Origin: Dokdonella_A sp963775445 | GTDB lineage: Bacteria > Pseudomonadota > Gammaproteobacteria > Xanthomonadales > Rhodanobacteraceae | DNA length: 64,000 nucleotides | Direction: 5' to 3' | Assembly (NCBI GenBank): GCA_963775445.1 | Contig: CAVZIT010000004.1 | Coordinates: 1,488,001 to 1,552,000 of the forward strand | In this document: piece after piece, positions 54,998-63,641 of the stretch | Layout: every line of letters begins with the position of its first letter | Numbering within the stretch: position 1 is the stretch's first letter | Notes under the pieces: model-generated | Database searches by the model: none | Seen by the model: the letters and a program-made list of their open reading frames with translations, nothing else | Told to the model about the DNA's origin: nothing | Position numbers and translations under genes: made by a program

Positions 54998-55597
54998 ATG
55001 ACACGCTGCATGGCTATCCGACCAGACATTGCATCGCGAGGACCTGGCGGATCGCGGGCGATTGATCGGCTTTTCTTCGCGGTTTTCCCCGATGGGGATA
55101 CCGCGGCGCGGATTGTCCACCTGGCGAGTTCGCTGCGAGATCGCCTCGGATTGAAAGGCAAACCGATACGCGCCGAACGTCTGCACGCCACGTTGCATTT
55201 CCTTGGCAATTACGCCGGGTTGCCGCCGGATCTGGTCACATCTGCGATTGCGGCGGCCCGGCGAGTCGAGTATCCCGCATTCGATGTCGCGTTCGATCGC
55301 GTGGGCAGTTTTCCCGGCAGGCGCAATCGGCCGCTGGTATTGCGGGACATTGCGGAGGTGACTGCATTCGGCGAACTCGAACAAGCGCTTGTCGGACAAC
55401 TCGAACTGGCCGGAATCGCGCGCGTGGAAGATCGGCCATTCACGCCGCATCTCACCATGCTCTACGATGAAAAAACGATCGCCTCGCGGTCGGTCGAACA
55501 AATCGGCTGGCGCGTGCGCGAGTTCGTGTTGGTCCACAGTCTCGTCGACCGAGGCGACTATCGCATTCTCGGCCGTCGGGAATTGAAGGATTCGTAG
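54998..55597 (+). CDS. thpR: RNA 2',3'-cyclic phosphodiesterase (ThpR/LigT)
   Basis: A 199-residue 2H phosphoesterase that opens 2',3'-cyclic phosphates at RNA ends. Both catalytic motifs are present: H-A-T-L at 63-66 (followed by H-F-L-G) and H-L-T-M at 151-154. The N-terminal R-L-F-F-A-V-F-P strand is typical. ATG 54998 has AGGA five bases upstream; ATG 55010 is an alternative. The next gene follows after 22 bases. Confidence 0.92.
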   Translation: MTRCMAIRPDIASRGPGGSRAIDRLFFAVFPDGDTAARIVHLASSLRDRLGLKGKPIRAERLHATLHFLGNYAGLPPDLVTSAIAAARRVEYPAFDVAFDRVGSFPGRRNRPLVLRDIAEVTAFGELEQALVGQLELAGIARVEDRPFTPHLTMLYDEKTIASRSVEQIGWRVREFVLVHSLVDRGDYRILGRRELKDS

Positions 55598-55619
55598 TGC
55601 ACCTGGACACCGCATTGGC

Positions 55620-56489
55620 ATGAACAACGACACGACGACCGATGCGAGTGGCGGCGATCGCAAACTCGCCGGCGAACTCGCGCCCTGGGTGATCTGGCTG
55701 GCGAGGATCGGGTTTCTCGCGAGGGGACTTGTCTATGCGCTGATCGGTCTGGTCACACTGGGGGCGGCTTTCGGTATTGCATCGCCACCGGGATCAAGCG
55801 ATGTGTTTGCCGATCTCGGCGCGCATGCGGCGGGCTCGGTGTTGCTGATCGCGCTCGCCGCGGGTCTTTGTTGCTGCGTGCTGTGGCGCGTTACCCAGGT
55901 GCTGTTTGGTTTCGATCTCGACGCGCGTTCACGCTGGGCGCAACTCGCGTTGCGCTTCAACTGCCTGTGCGTCGCGATTTTCTACGCCTGGCTGATCTTC
56001 GTCGTCATGCGGCCCGTGTTTGGCGATCGACAGGGCAGCAATCATGGCCGCAATCTCGGACACTGGACGCAATGGGTCATGGGCCAACCCCTCGGTCGCG
56101 TCACCATCACAGCAATCGGCATCGGTATTCTCGTTTTCGCCGCGTGGCAGTTCTACCGTGCGGCGCGGGTGCGCGTGGTCAAGCGTCTGCAACCCGGTGT
56201 GCCAATGGACGGCCGGTCACTCGCGATGTGGATCGTGATCGTGGTCGGCGAATTCGGCGTGATCGCGCGCGCGGTGGTGTTCGCGATAGTCGGCGGGTTG
56301 CTGGTCGATGCCGCGTGGCGCTATCACGCCGGTTCGCAAGGGTTGCCGCGTGCACTCCAAGCGATACGCAATCAGCCGTTCGGGCACTGGCTTCTGGCAA
56401 TCATCGCTGCGGGCTTGATCGCCTACGGCGTGTTCCAGTTCGGCAAGGCGCGCTGGCGTGGGATCGGCCATCCTTGCGACATTCGGTGA
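55620..56489 (+). CDS. DUF1206 membrane protein
   Basis: A 289-residue membrane protein with six helices in three pairs (about 25-85, 110-175 and 200-275). Each pair starts with a [FV]-x-A-R-[GA]-[VL]-V-[YF] motif such as F-L-A-R-G-L-V-Y and V-I-A-R-A-V-V-F, the DUF1206 signature, so the protein arose by threefold duplication. No function is known. It may be cotranscribed with thpR (22-base gap). Confidence 0.88.
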   Translation: MNNDTTTDASGGDRKLAGELAPWVIWLARIGFLARGLVYALIGLVTLGAAFGIASPPGSSDVFADLGAHAAGSVLLIALAAGLCCCVLWRVTQVLFGFDLDARSRWAQLALRFNCLCVAIFYAWLIFVVMRPVFGDRQGSNHGRNLGHWTQWVMGQPLGRVTITAIGIGILVFAAWQFYRAARVRVVKRLQPGVPMDGRSLAMWIVIVVGEFGVIARAVVFAIVGGLLVDAAWRYHAGSQGLPRALQAIRNQPFGHWLLAIIAAGLIAYGVFQFGKARWRGIGHPCDIR

Positions 56490-56533
56490 ATCGTTCCGGG
56501 CACCTGATTAGCGATGACGCTCAGCTAATGAAA

Positions 56534-56658
56534 TCCGTTCGTGCTGAGCCCTTCGACAAGCTCAGGACAGGCGTAGCTTGCGTAAGCAAGCGAAGTCGAA
56601 GCACCGACCGAGACGGCCCTTCGACTTTGGCCCTACGGGCCTGCGCTCAGGGCGAACG
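56534..56658. repeat. REP-like palindromic element A
   Basis: About 125 bases with inverted ends CCGTTCG-N2-CTGAGC and GCTCAG-N2-CGAACGG (13 bases matching, two-base spacer unlike). It contains nested inverted pieces such as CCTTCGAC/GTCGAAG. The form is that of intergenic REP/REPIN elements that are widespread in Xanthomonadales. It lies after the DUF1206 gene. Confidence 0.6.
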
Positions 56659-56726
56659 GCGGGTTGGTCGGCTGAATTTCGTCGCCAATCAGGTCCGGGC
56701 AAAGCCGCTTGGTGTTGCCGATAGCA

Positions 56727-57836
56727 TCAAGCAGGCAGCTTCACCTCGAGTAATTCGGCATCCGCCGATACGCGCAGGTCGTACCCGACGCCTGCCGGGA
56801 TGACGCAACTGTCGTCGAATTGCAATTGATGGCGACCAAACACGTCGCTCGTCACGTCGAGTTCGCCGTGCAGGACATACAGAAATAGCAGCTCGCCGGA
56901 ATGGATATCGCGCGAAGGTGATACGGTCGCTGCCGAAATCGGGGATTCGGTACGGCGTACGACGCACACGCTCGCGAGGCGTCCGGTGGCTTCGGCAATG
57001 CCGGTGTCGCGAGCTTCAAATCCCGCGAGGCGCCACGGCTCCCAGGTCGCCTCGGCTGCAATGTGACGCACGAAACGCTGCGATCCGAACAAACGTTGTG
57101 GCGAATGGTGCGAAGTCGGCAGCGTCATTTCGTGATCGGCACGCGTTTCGTGCAGCGCAGGACATCCGATCTCGATCACTTCAAGGCCGGCCGAAGCGTC
57201 GAGCACGCGATGGCGGATACCGGGAGGCTGCAGCACGCAATCGCCCGGGTTCAATACGAAGGGCGGCCCCTGGTCCTCGTATACGACGCGCACCCAGCCG
57301 GCACGGCAGAAGATCAGCTGGAAGCGAATGTTGTGGTAGTGCACGTAGTCCGGCACAGGACCGCCGTTGGGGATGCGGATATGCGACGCGACAAATGCGC
57401 CGCCGAGGCGTCCCGGGATCAGGTCGCGGTAGTGCATGTCGGCACGGCCGGCATTCCACGCATCGGAGTCGCCACGTCGGCTGACGACGAAGGCCTGGAT
57501 CACGGGCGGGATCACCAGCGCCGGGTCGGCTTCGATCCACTCCAGGAGCAGGCCCTCCGGCCCGTGCGCCGGGCGCGCTGTCGGCGGAATCGCCGCCGGA
57601 TCGAAGGAAAGGCGCAACGTCAGATTTGCCGGCCGGAGGCTTGCTTCCAGCCGCAGCGTCGTGCCGTAACCGGAGACGACGGCGGTGGACGGCGCATCGG
57701 CCGGCATGATCATGTCGAGCCGGAATCCCAAACGTTCAACAAAGAACGCCAGCGTCGCAGCCAGATCGAGACACGGCAGTACAATCTGTGCGGCTTGTAT
57801 CGATGTGGTTGAAGCGGAATCGGAGTTTGCTGTCAT
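56727..57836 (-). CDS. VOC-cupin-cupin fusion protein
   Basis: A 369-residue protein with an N-terminal VOC-like module (about 12-115, L-D-L-A-A-T-L-A-F-F-V-E-R-L-G-F) and two cupin domains (about 165-240, L-N-P-G-D-C-V-L-Q-P-P-G-I-R-H, and about 280-369, L-F-L-Y-V-L-H-G-E-L-D-V). The first cupin keeps G-D-C-x-x-x-P-P-G-x-x-H, but metal-binding His in motif 1 are largely replaced (Y-H-N-I-R-F-Q-L is the likely place). An oxygenase, isomerase or sensor role is possible. The start is ATG 57836 or GTG 57872. It is the only gene between two REP-like elements. Confidence 0.72.
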   Translation of the reverse strand: MTANSDSASTTSIQAAQIVLPCLDLAATLAFFVERLGFRLDMIMPADAPSTAVVSGYGTTLRLEASLRPANLTLRLSFDPAAIPPTARPAHGPEGLLLEWIEADPALVIPPVIQAFVVSRRGDSDAWNAGRADMHYRDLIPGRLGGAFVASHIRIPNGGPVPDYVHYHNIRFQLIFCRAGWVRVVYEDQGPPFVLNPGDCVLQPPGIRHRVLDASAGLEVIEIGCPALHETRADHEMTLPTSHHSPQRLFGSQRFVRHIAAEATWEPWRLAGFEARDTGIAEATGRLASVCVVRRTESPISAATVSPSRDIHSGELLFLYVLHGELDVTSDVFGRHQLQFDDSCVIPAGVGYDLRVSADAELLEVKLPA

Positions 57837-57905
57837 CGTGACGTCCGAGTCTGATGTGTTTTTCTGATTCACGTCGTATCCCAGCGATTGATCAGTACCG
57901 ATCCA

Positions 57906-57987
57906 CGGTTCCCGTGAGCGCAGACCCGCAGGGCCAGAGTCGAAGCGCAGCACTTCGACTTCGCTGCGCTACGCTCAGGGCGAACGG
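57906..57987. repeat. REP-like palindromic element B
   Basis: About 80 bases with imperfect inverted ends (GTTCCCGTGAGCGCA and TGCGCTACGCTCAGGGCGAAC) and an inner GAAGCGCAGC-N-CTTCG hairpin. Parts match element A in reverse orientation, for example GAGCGCAG-x-CCCG-x-AGGGCC-x-GAGTCGAAG. Confidence 0.6.
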
Positions 57988-58122
57988 CTAATGAAACACG
58001 GCTCCGTGCTCATGTTCGGGGGCATCCACTGAAATCCACAAGATCGATACAATCCGCTCCGGTAGCCGTGAGCCGATTGTGGTTTTCGTGTTTGCGCAAC
58101 GAACTCGCAGGACAATAGTCGC

Positions 58123-58983
58123 ATGAACGCGAACCGCAATCCGCAAGCCGAACAGATGGGCGACGAGGCGATGGCGCGCACGCTCGCATGGCAAGCGCAG
58201 GCAATCTGGCCTCAGGAAAAATCCGCATTCGATCGCTACAGGCTGTCGGGAGCGATTTCGATCCTCGACGTGGGCTGCGGCACCGGCGAAATCACGCGTC
58301 GGTTGGCCGAGCGTTACCCCGAGGCCACGCTTCTCGGCATCGACATTCTCGAATCCAATCTGGTCATCGCGCGTCGTGAGAGTGCGTCGGCGCGCGCGCG
58401 ATTGCGCTATGAGCAGGGCGATGCGTTCGCGCTCGCTGTCGCGACGGAAAGTGTCGATCTGGTGGTGTGTCGCCACATGTCGCAAGCCGTGCCCGATTTT
58501 GCCGACGTGCTGAACGAGTTCAGCCGCGTGCTCAAGCCTGGCGGCTGGCTGCACCTGCTGTCGGAGGATTACGGCATGCTGCACTTTCCCGCGGTGAGCG
58601 GCGATCCTTCGGCATTCGATCCGGACCGGTTCTGGAATCAAAATGCAATTGCGTTTCTGCGCAGCATCGGCTGCGATGGACGCATTGGACGGCACTCGCC
58701 GGCATTGCTCGATGCGACCGGTTTTCTCGACATCACAGTGGATTATGTGACGGTCGACACGCTACGGGTTCCACGCCCGGTATTCGCCGGCATTCTGCAC
58801 GCGTGGCGCGACGGTTACGCGAAACCACTGGCTGCGGTGACGCGCCGTCCACTGGAGGAGGTCGTCGCGGATTTCGACAAGATGATCGCTGCGGTCGAAA
58901 CGCCGCCCCACTATGCGGTTTGGCATGTGCCGGTGATTTCAGGGCGCAAACCCGGCAAGTCAAACGCCCGTTATTGGCGATGA
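58123..58983 (+). CDS. Class I SAM-dependent methyltransferase
   Basis: A 286-residue Rossmann methyltransferase. Motif I is I-L-D-V-G-C-G-T-G-E-I-T (about 47-58), the acidic loop after strand 2 is L-L-G-I-D-I-L-E (Asp about 74), and motif post-II is Y-E-Q-G-D-A-F. The V-L-K-P-G-G-W-L-H-L-L turn is the usual ubiE/COQ5-like one. AGGA precedes ATG 58123 at a long spacing. The substrate is unknown; no biosynthetic cluster surrounds it. Confidence 0.9.
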   Translation: MNANRNPQAEQMGDEAMARTLAWQAQAIWPQEKSAFDRYRLSGAISILDVGCGTGEITRRLAERYPEATLLGIDILESNLVIARRESASARARLRYEQGDAFALAVATESVDLVVCRHMSQAVPDFADVLNEFSRVLKPGGWLHLLSEDYGMLHFPAVSGDPSAFDPDRFWNQNAIAFLRSIGCDGRIGRHSPALLDATGFLDITVDYVTVDTLRVPRPVFAGILHAWRDGYAKPLAAVTRRPLEEVVADFDKMIAAVETPPHYAVWHVPVISGRKPGKSNARYWR

Positions 58984-59061
58984 ACGCACGAAGAGGCGCA
59001 CTCATGTGCGATCGGGTTTTTCGGAACGAGGCAATCCGACTTCTTCAACGAGGTGCTCGCC

Positions 59062-59667
59062 ATGAAGCAAGGTGATCCACGCATCGACGCCTACATCGCC
59101 AACGCGGCGCCGTTCGCGCGACCGATCCTGACCGAATTGCGCGCGCGAGTGCACGAGGCCTGCCCGGAGGTCGAGGAAACGATGAAATGGAGCGCGCCAT
59201 CGTTCGTATATGCCGGCGCCATCCTCGCCGGCATGGCCGCGTTCAAGCAGCACGTGTCGTTTGGATTCTGGAAACATGCCTTGGTGATGGGCGAGGACGC
59301 ACCGCGTGACGGAATGGGCAGCTTTGGTCGGCTCTCCTCGCTGCGCGACCTGCCATCGCGCCGGAACCTGGCCACGTGGATCCGCAAGGCCATGCGCGTG
59401 AACGAGGAAGGCGTGACGACGACCGGACCGCGCAAGACGACGTCACCGAAGCCGCCCCCGAAAGCGCCGCCGGACCTCGCCGCCGCCCTCGCTCGCAACC
59501 GCAAGGCACGCGCGACGTTCGAGGCGTTTCCGCCGAGTCAACAACGCGAATACGTCGACTGGATCAGCGAAGCGAAACGCAACGAGACGCGCGAGCGCCG
59601 TCTCGCCCAAGCGCTCGAATGGCTCGCGCAAGGCAAGCCGCGCAACTGGAAATACATGAAGTGCTGA
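59062..59667 (+). CDS. DUF1801/YdeI-OmdA-like protein
   Basis: A 201-residue cytoplasmic protein. The N-terminal domain (about 8-110) has E-x-x-M-K-W-x-x-P-x-F-x-Y and F-K-Q-H-V-S-F-G-F-W, the DUF1801 fold. The C-terminal part (about 130-200) has L-x-x-A-L-x-x-N-x-K-A-R-A-T-F-E and Y-V-x-W-I-x-E-A-K-R-x-E-T-R-x-x-R, the bacteriocin-protection OmdA-type helical end. GAGGTG precedes ATG 59062. Function is not established; relatives are tied to stress or metal homeostasis. Confidence 0.85.
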   Translation: MKQGDPRIDAYIANAAPFARPILTELRARVHEACPEVEETMKWSAPSFVYAGAILAGMAAFKQHVSFGFWKHALVMGEDAPRDGMGSFGRLSSLRDLPSRRNLATWIRKAMRVNEEGVTTTGPRKTTSPKPPPKAPPDLAAALARNRKARATFEAFPPSQQREYVDWISEAKRNETRERRLAQALEWLAQGKPRNWKYMKC

Positions 59668-59689
59668 AACAGGCTCTTCAGCGCCCCCT

Positions 59690-60010
59690 TTCGGTTGCCG
59701 CCACTTTCCCCCGCTTTGCGGGGGAAAGAACTCGCGCGTAAGGCACTCGGCTCTTTCCTTCCTCCGCGAAGCGGGGGAAGGTGCCCGGAGGGCGGAAGGG
59801 GGCGAGCGCCGCAGGCGCTCGGGGCGGATGGGGCTGCCCGGAACGAGTGCGTAGACGATGCCACACGGCGCCCCCCGTTTCGGCTTCTCGCGCATCCTGT
59901 GCTCGCAGGCCCGGTCTGTACATTCTTGTGCAGCCGTTCGCCGGCGTGCGGCAGCGCTGCGCAAAAGCCCCCTCACACCCCGCAAGCGGGGAGAGACTCG
60001 AAGTTGCAGA
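59690..60010. repeat. Mosaic intergenic hairpin repeat
   Basis: A 320-base non-coding stretch rich in C-run/G-run hairpins: CTTTCCCCCGC-TTT-GCGGGGGAAAG (59704-59728, 11-bp stem), GAGCGCC-GCA-GGCGCTC (59804-59820) and CCCCGC-AA-GCGGGG (59978-59991). Similar C/G-run hairpin blocks are common intergenic repeats in high-GC proteobacteria. It separates two convergent genes, so the first hairpin may also end transcription. Confidence 0.6.
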
Positions 60011-60032
60011 GGTTCGCCTTTGTCTCCCGCGT

Positions 60033-60890
60033 TTACCGATGATGCCCCTTCTTGTCCGCGGCTGGCGCCAGCGGCGTGAGATCGGCGGGCAGCGCGAACT
60101 TCGGGTAGTCGCGCCTCAACGTGTGCACGAGCTTGCGCGCCGTGCCTCTATCGCCGGTTGCCAGCGCCTTGCGTGCCGCGTCAACCAGCGCTTGCGCGGT
60201 TGGTTTGGGGCCAGCGATCCGCCCGGCTGAGTCGGTCATGCCGGATGCTGCGCTTTGCTTCAATGTTTGCGGGGGAGGCGAAGCGGGAGGCGGCGCCGGC
60301 TGCGTCAACGCCGCCGGCGCAACCGGCGACGCATGGTCGGTCTTTGCTTTGGCCGCAGTCATGCTATCCGCTGCGCGCTCCGCGTTTCCCGCTGCTGGCG
60401 CCGCGAGGGCCTCACGAACTTCGGGTTTCTTCTCGTCGCGAGCGGCAGACGCTGCGGTGGGCGATGCAGTGTCCGCCCGTGGCGCGCGATTTTCGGCGGC
60501 TGTCGAAATGTCGGAATGCGCCACGCGCTTGCGCTCCATTGTTGCGGCGCCCGAAGGTGACGGCGCGGGTTCATCGAGCGAATCGGACTGCGTGCGCATT
60601 TCTTCGCTCGGCGCCGACATCCGCGACTTCTGCTGGTGGGCTGCCTCGCGCAGCGGGTTGAGATGCCAGGTGACACCGGCGGCCAGCACCAGCACGGCGG
60701 CGGTACCGAGCCCGACCAACCAGCGTGGCGAACGGGAAGGCCGCGATGAGGTTGACACGCGCCGGGCTTCGGCGAGTACACGCGCATCGAGCGCCGCATC
60801 AGGCTCGGCTTTCGCCAGGCGTCGATACAACGCGGCGATTTCGCGCTCGTCGCGGTCCGGCCCCTCGTTTGTTGGCGGTTCGTGATTCAT
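60033..60890 (-). CDS. Putative membrane anti-sigma factor
   Basis: A 285-residue protein with one membrane helix at about 57-75. The short cytoplasmic N-terminus (about 1-55, acidic and helical, E-I-A-A-L-Y-R-R-L) would face the sigma factor. The periplasmic part is Ala/Pro-rich and low in complexity, with a folded helical end (about 225-275). Its start ATG overlaps the sigma-factor stop by four bases, so coupling and stoichiometry are expected. No zinc-binding H-x3-C-x2-C motif is seen, so it is not a ZAS-type anti-sigma; the role rests on context. Confidence 0.75.
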   Translation of the reverse strand: MNHEPPTNEGPDRDEREIAALYRRLAKAEPDAALDARVLAEARRVSTSSRPSRSPRWLVGLGTAAVLVLAAGVTWHLNPLREAAHQQKSRMSAPSEEMRTQSDSLDEPAPSPSGAATMERKRVAHSDISTAAENRAPRADTASPTAASAARDEKKPEVREALAAPAAGNAERAADSMTAAKAKTDHASPVAPAALTQPAPPPASPPPQTLKQSAASGMTDSAGRIAGPKPTAQALVDAARKALATGDRGTARKLVHTLRRDYPKFALPADLTPLAPAADKKGHHR

Positions 60891-61441
60891 TCGGCCAGTC
60901 GTTTTCGAATACGGTCCAGAGCGTAGCGCAGACGCGACTTCACGGTTTCGCGACCGACGCCGGTGATCTCGGCGATCTCGTCGAGGCTCAGTTCGTGCTC
61001 CATGCGCAAGGCGAAGACCGTGCGTTGCTCGTCCGGGAGCTTCTCCAATTCAATCTGCAGGCGCCGGCGTTGTTCGAAGTTCGACAGGGCGTGCTCGGGC
61101 TGCCCGGTTTCGGAGAGAGCTTCGCTTGCGATCACGCGCTCGCTTTGCTCCTCATCGGTCTGTGGTCGCGCGCGTCGATAGCTGTCGATGACCAGGTTAT
61201 GCGCAACTCCCAGCAACCAGGTCGAAAATTTCGCGGTGGGGCGATAGCGCCCGCGCGCGGCGATGACGCGACTCCAGGTTTCCTGGAACAGGTCGTCGGC
61301 CTGCGCGCGCTGCGTGACGCGCAGCAGGATAAAACGGTACAGGGGCCCGCGATGGCGGGTATAAAGCGTGCGGAATGCGTCGATGTCGCCCGCCGCATAC
61401 GCGAGCATCAGCGCCGCATCGTCGTCCCCCGAGCCGTCCAT
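60887..61441 (-). CDS. ECF-type RNA polymerase sigma factor
   Basis: A 184-residue extracytoplasmic-function sigma factor. Region 2 (about 20-85) has F-x-x-L-Y-x-x-H and D-L-F-Q-E-T-W-x-x-V-x-x-A-R-G-R-Y-R-P-T-A-K-F (core and -10 binding). Region 4 (about 125-180) has L-P-D-E-Q-R-x-V-F-x-L-R and L-S-L-D-E-I-A-E-I-T-G-V-G-R-E-T-V-K-S-R, the helix-turn-helix for -35 boxes. ATG 61441 is preferred; ATG 61483 would add 14 residues. It follows the vWA gene by 72 bases and precedes the anti-sigma gene. Confidence 0.92.
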   Translation of the reverse strand: MDGSGDDDAALMLAYAAGDIDAFRTLYTRHRGPLYRFILLRVTQRAQADDLFQETWSRVIAARGRYRPTAKFSTWLLGVAHNLVIDSYRRARPQTDEEQSERVIASEALSETGQPEHALSNFEQRRRLQIELEKLPDEQRTVFALRMEHELSLDEIAEITGVGRETVKSRLRYALDRIRKRLAE

Positions 61442-61513
61442 GGCCGGGAAGATTACGGCATCCGCGCTTGTGCAGTAAGCCATCGCATACGCTTCGATGC
61501 GGGCGTCGCTACT

Positions 61514-63280
61514 TCAGCGCTGCGTGACGGCTTTCGATGGCTGACCGGGTTGCGGCGTGCGCAACCCCTCGGTCAGTTCCACCAGACGCACGAAGCCTGC
61601 ACGGTAACCATGCGCATCGTCGCCTCGCGCGCCGCGGGCGAGGTCGGCAATCTGCGGCAGCGTGTAGTTGTCGAGATATTTTCCGCCGCGCAGGCTTTCG
61701 GCGAACGCAGCGACTGCCGCGGCAAAACGAAGGCGCTCGCTCGGCGACGTTTCATCACTTGTGCTGTTCACCGCCCGCTCGATCAGTCGGCTCTTGTCCG
61801 CGCCCGGCAATTTGTAGCGCAGTCGCAACCATGCCAGTTCGTTGCGGTTGCTTTCGACCACGGGATGCTCGCCGTAGCGCAGCGGATCGATGCGCGCCGC
61901 GTCGGAACCTGCTGGCGTGATTTCGTAGAGCGCCGTGACATTGGCGCCCGCACCGATTTCGCCGGCATCGATCGCATCGTTGTTGAAGTCCTCGCGACGC
62001 AGCATGCGTTTGACGTAACCGATCAGACGGTATTCGCTGACGCGCGCCGGATTGAATTCGACCTGGATCTTGACGTCCTTGGCGATCGTCAGCAGGGTCG
62101 AAGACATCTCGTCGACGAGCACCTTGCGCGCTTCGCCGAGCGAATCGATGTAGTGATGGCTGCCATTGCCGACATCGGCGAGGGCCACGGCCATTGCATC
62201 GTTGTAGTTGCCTTCGCCGAAGCCAAGCGTCGAGAGGGCGATGCCGCTCCTGCGCTTTTCGGCGATCTCGCTCTTGAGCGCGTCGATGCCGACCTGGCCC
62301 ACGTTGAAATCGCCGTCGGTCGCGAGTATCACGCGATTGACGCCGCCGCGGATGAAGCCCTGCTGCGCTTCGGAATACGCCAGTTCGATCCCGGCCTGTC
62401 CGTTGGTCGAGCCACCCGGTTGCATCGCGTCGATCGCCGCTGAGATGAGCGCGTGCCGGTCTCCCGGCGTCGATGGCAACGCAAGCCCGGCGCTGCCGGC
62501 GTACGTCACGATTGCAATGCGGTCGCGCTCGCGCAACTTCGGGACGAGCTGCTTGAGCGACGCCTTGAGCAACGGCAGTTTGTCCGGCTCGTCCATCGAT
62601 CCCGAGGTGTCCACCAGGAACACCAGGTTCACAGCCGGAATATCCTCGATCGGCACGCGATAGCCCTGGATGCCGACCAGCAGCAATTGACGTTTGCCGT
62701 TCCACGGCGCGGCGGCGAGTTCGGTGGTGACGCTGAACGGCGTATGCCGATCGGCCGGCGGCTTGTAGGCGTAATCGAAATAGTTGATGAATTCCTCGGC
62801 GCGCACCGCATCGGCGGGCGGCAGCCGGCCTTCCTCGAGCATGCGGCGCACGTTCGTATACGAGCCGGTATCGACATCGATGCTGAAGGTCGATACCGGT
62901 TGTTCGGCGACCAGGTGCACCGGGTTGTCGTCGTAATGCGTGTAGTTCTCGCGATCGATGGTGCCCGGCATCGGCTGCGGTGGCACCATCATGACGAAAC
63001 CCTGCCCGCTCGTTTCTAGAGCGGCCTTGGCCTCACGAGTGCGCAGCGCATCGGACGCGTTGGGCGCTGCAAGGTTGGTCGGCTCTGTCGTTGCATTCGG
63101 AGCCTTGGCAGCCGGCTTGACGGCGGTTGGAGGTTGAGCGGGTGGTGGGGCGATCAGTGCGCCGGTCTCGTCCGCGGGATGTGCGCCGGGCGAAGCAGGC
63201 GGAATCGGTGCCGGGGTACAACCCGCAGCGGCGACGAGAAGGGCAATCAGGATGCAACGAAGGAGTGCTTTGGCGTTCAT
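61514..63280 (-). CDS. YfbK-like vWA-domain lipoprotein
   Basis: A 588-residue lipoprotein with signal peptide and lipobox A-A-A-G-C (Cys21). A Pro/Ala-rich linker leads to a conserved N-terminal block (about 95-215, F-S-I-D-V-D-T-G-S-Y), a von Willebrand A domain (about 220-395) with MIDAS motif D-T-S-G-S-M and T-D-G-D-F-N, and a DUF3520-type C-terminal domain (about 400-575). The order is that of E. coli YfbK. It would bind a ligand through a divalent metal in the periplasm. Being first in an operon with a sigma/anti-sigma pair, it may sense or signal envelope state; that is inference. Confidence 0.9.
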   Translation of the reverse strand: MNAKALLRCILIALLVAAAGCTPAPIPPASPGAHPADETGALIAPPPAQPPTAVKPAAKAPNATTEPTNLAAPNASDALRTREAKAALETSGQGFVMMVPPQPMPGTIDRENYTHYDDNPVHLVAEQPVSTFSIDVDTGSYTNVRRMLEEGRLPPADAVRAEEFINYFDYAYKPPADRHTPFSVTTELAAAPWNGKRQLLLVGIQGYRVPIEDIPAVNLVFLVDTSGSMDEPDKLPLLKASLKQLVPKLRERDRIAIVTYAGSAGLALPSTPGDRHALISAAIDAMQPGGSTNGQAGIELAYSEAQQGFIRGGVNRVILATDGDFNVGQVGIDALKSEIAEKRRSGIALSTLGFGEGNYNDAMAVALADVGNGSHHYIDSLGEARKVLVDEMSSTLLTIAKDVKIQVEFNPARVSEYRLIGYVKRMLRREDFNNDAIDAGEIGAGANVTALYEITPAGSDAARIDPLRYGEHPVVESNRNELAWLRLRYKLPGADKSRLIERAVNSTSDETSPSERLRFAAAVAAFAESLRGGKYLDNYTLPQIADLARGARGDDAHGYRAGFVRLVELTEGLRTPQPGQPSKAVTQR

Positions 63281-63345
63281 CGGGCATGGCCTCGTGGGAA
63301 GTCATGGCATTGAACGCAGCTGCGCGGCAAACGGGGTTAAATCAG

Positions 63346-63579
63346 TTATCCGTTCTGGCCGACATGTCTTTGGCGCCACGCTGCCAAGGCCACCTCATAA
63401 CGTTCCACCGCGGCTTCATACACGTCGAACACGCAGTTGACGCAACCTTCGCCGCAACAATCGGCTGGGTCGGGTTCCTGAGGGGGCTTCGGAGGCGGAT
63501 CGTCGGGCGTTGCTGCCTCGGCGAGCACTGGTTCGGCCTGCTTCGCGGAGGGAGTGAGCGGGCGCGGTGACGGACGCAT
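63346..63579 (-). CDS. Oxidoreductase-like domain small protein
   Basis: A 77-residue protein with the Oxidored-like motif P-P-x-P-P-x-E-P-D-P-A-D-C-C-G-x-G-C-x-N-C-V-F-D-x-Y-E. Four Cys (at about 41, 42, 46 and 49) could bind zinc or an iron-sulfur centre. It lies 65 bases before the vWA gene on the same strand, so it may lead that operon. Function unknown. Confidence 0.82.
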   Translation of the reverse strand: MRPSPRPLTPSAKQAEPVLAEAATPDDPPPKPPQEPDPADCCGEGCVNCVFDVYEAAVERYEVALAAWRQRHVGQNG

Positions 63580-63641
63580 GCGCGATATTGTATGACCGTC
63601 AGCCGCAATACACGCTTATTCCCCGCGTGCTCTCGACGACT

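Noticed and set aside
60725..62443. A 572-codon plus-strand frame
   Set aside because: Antisense to the sigma and vWA genes, with no motif and no ribosome site.
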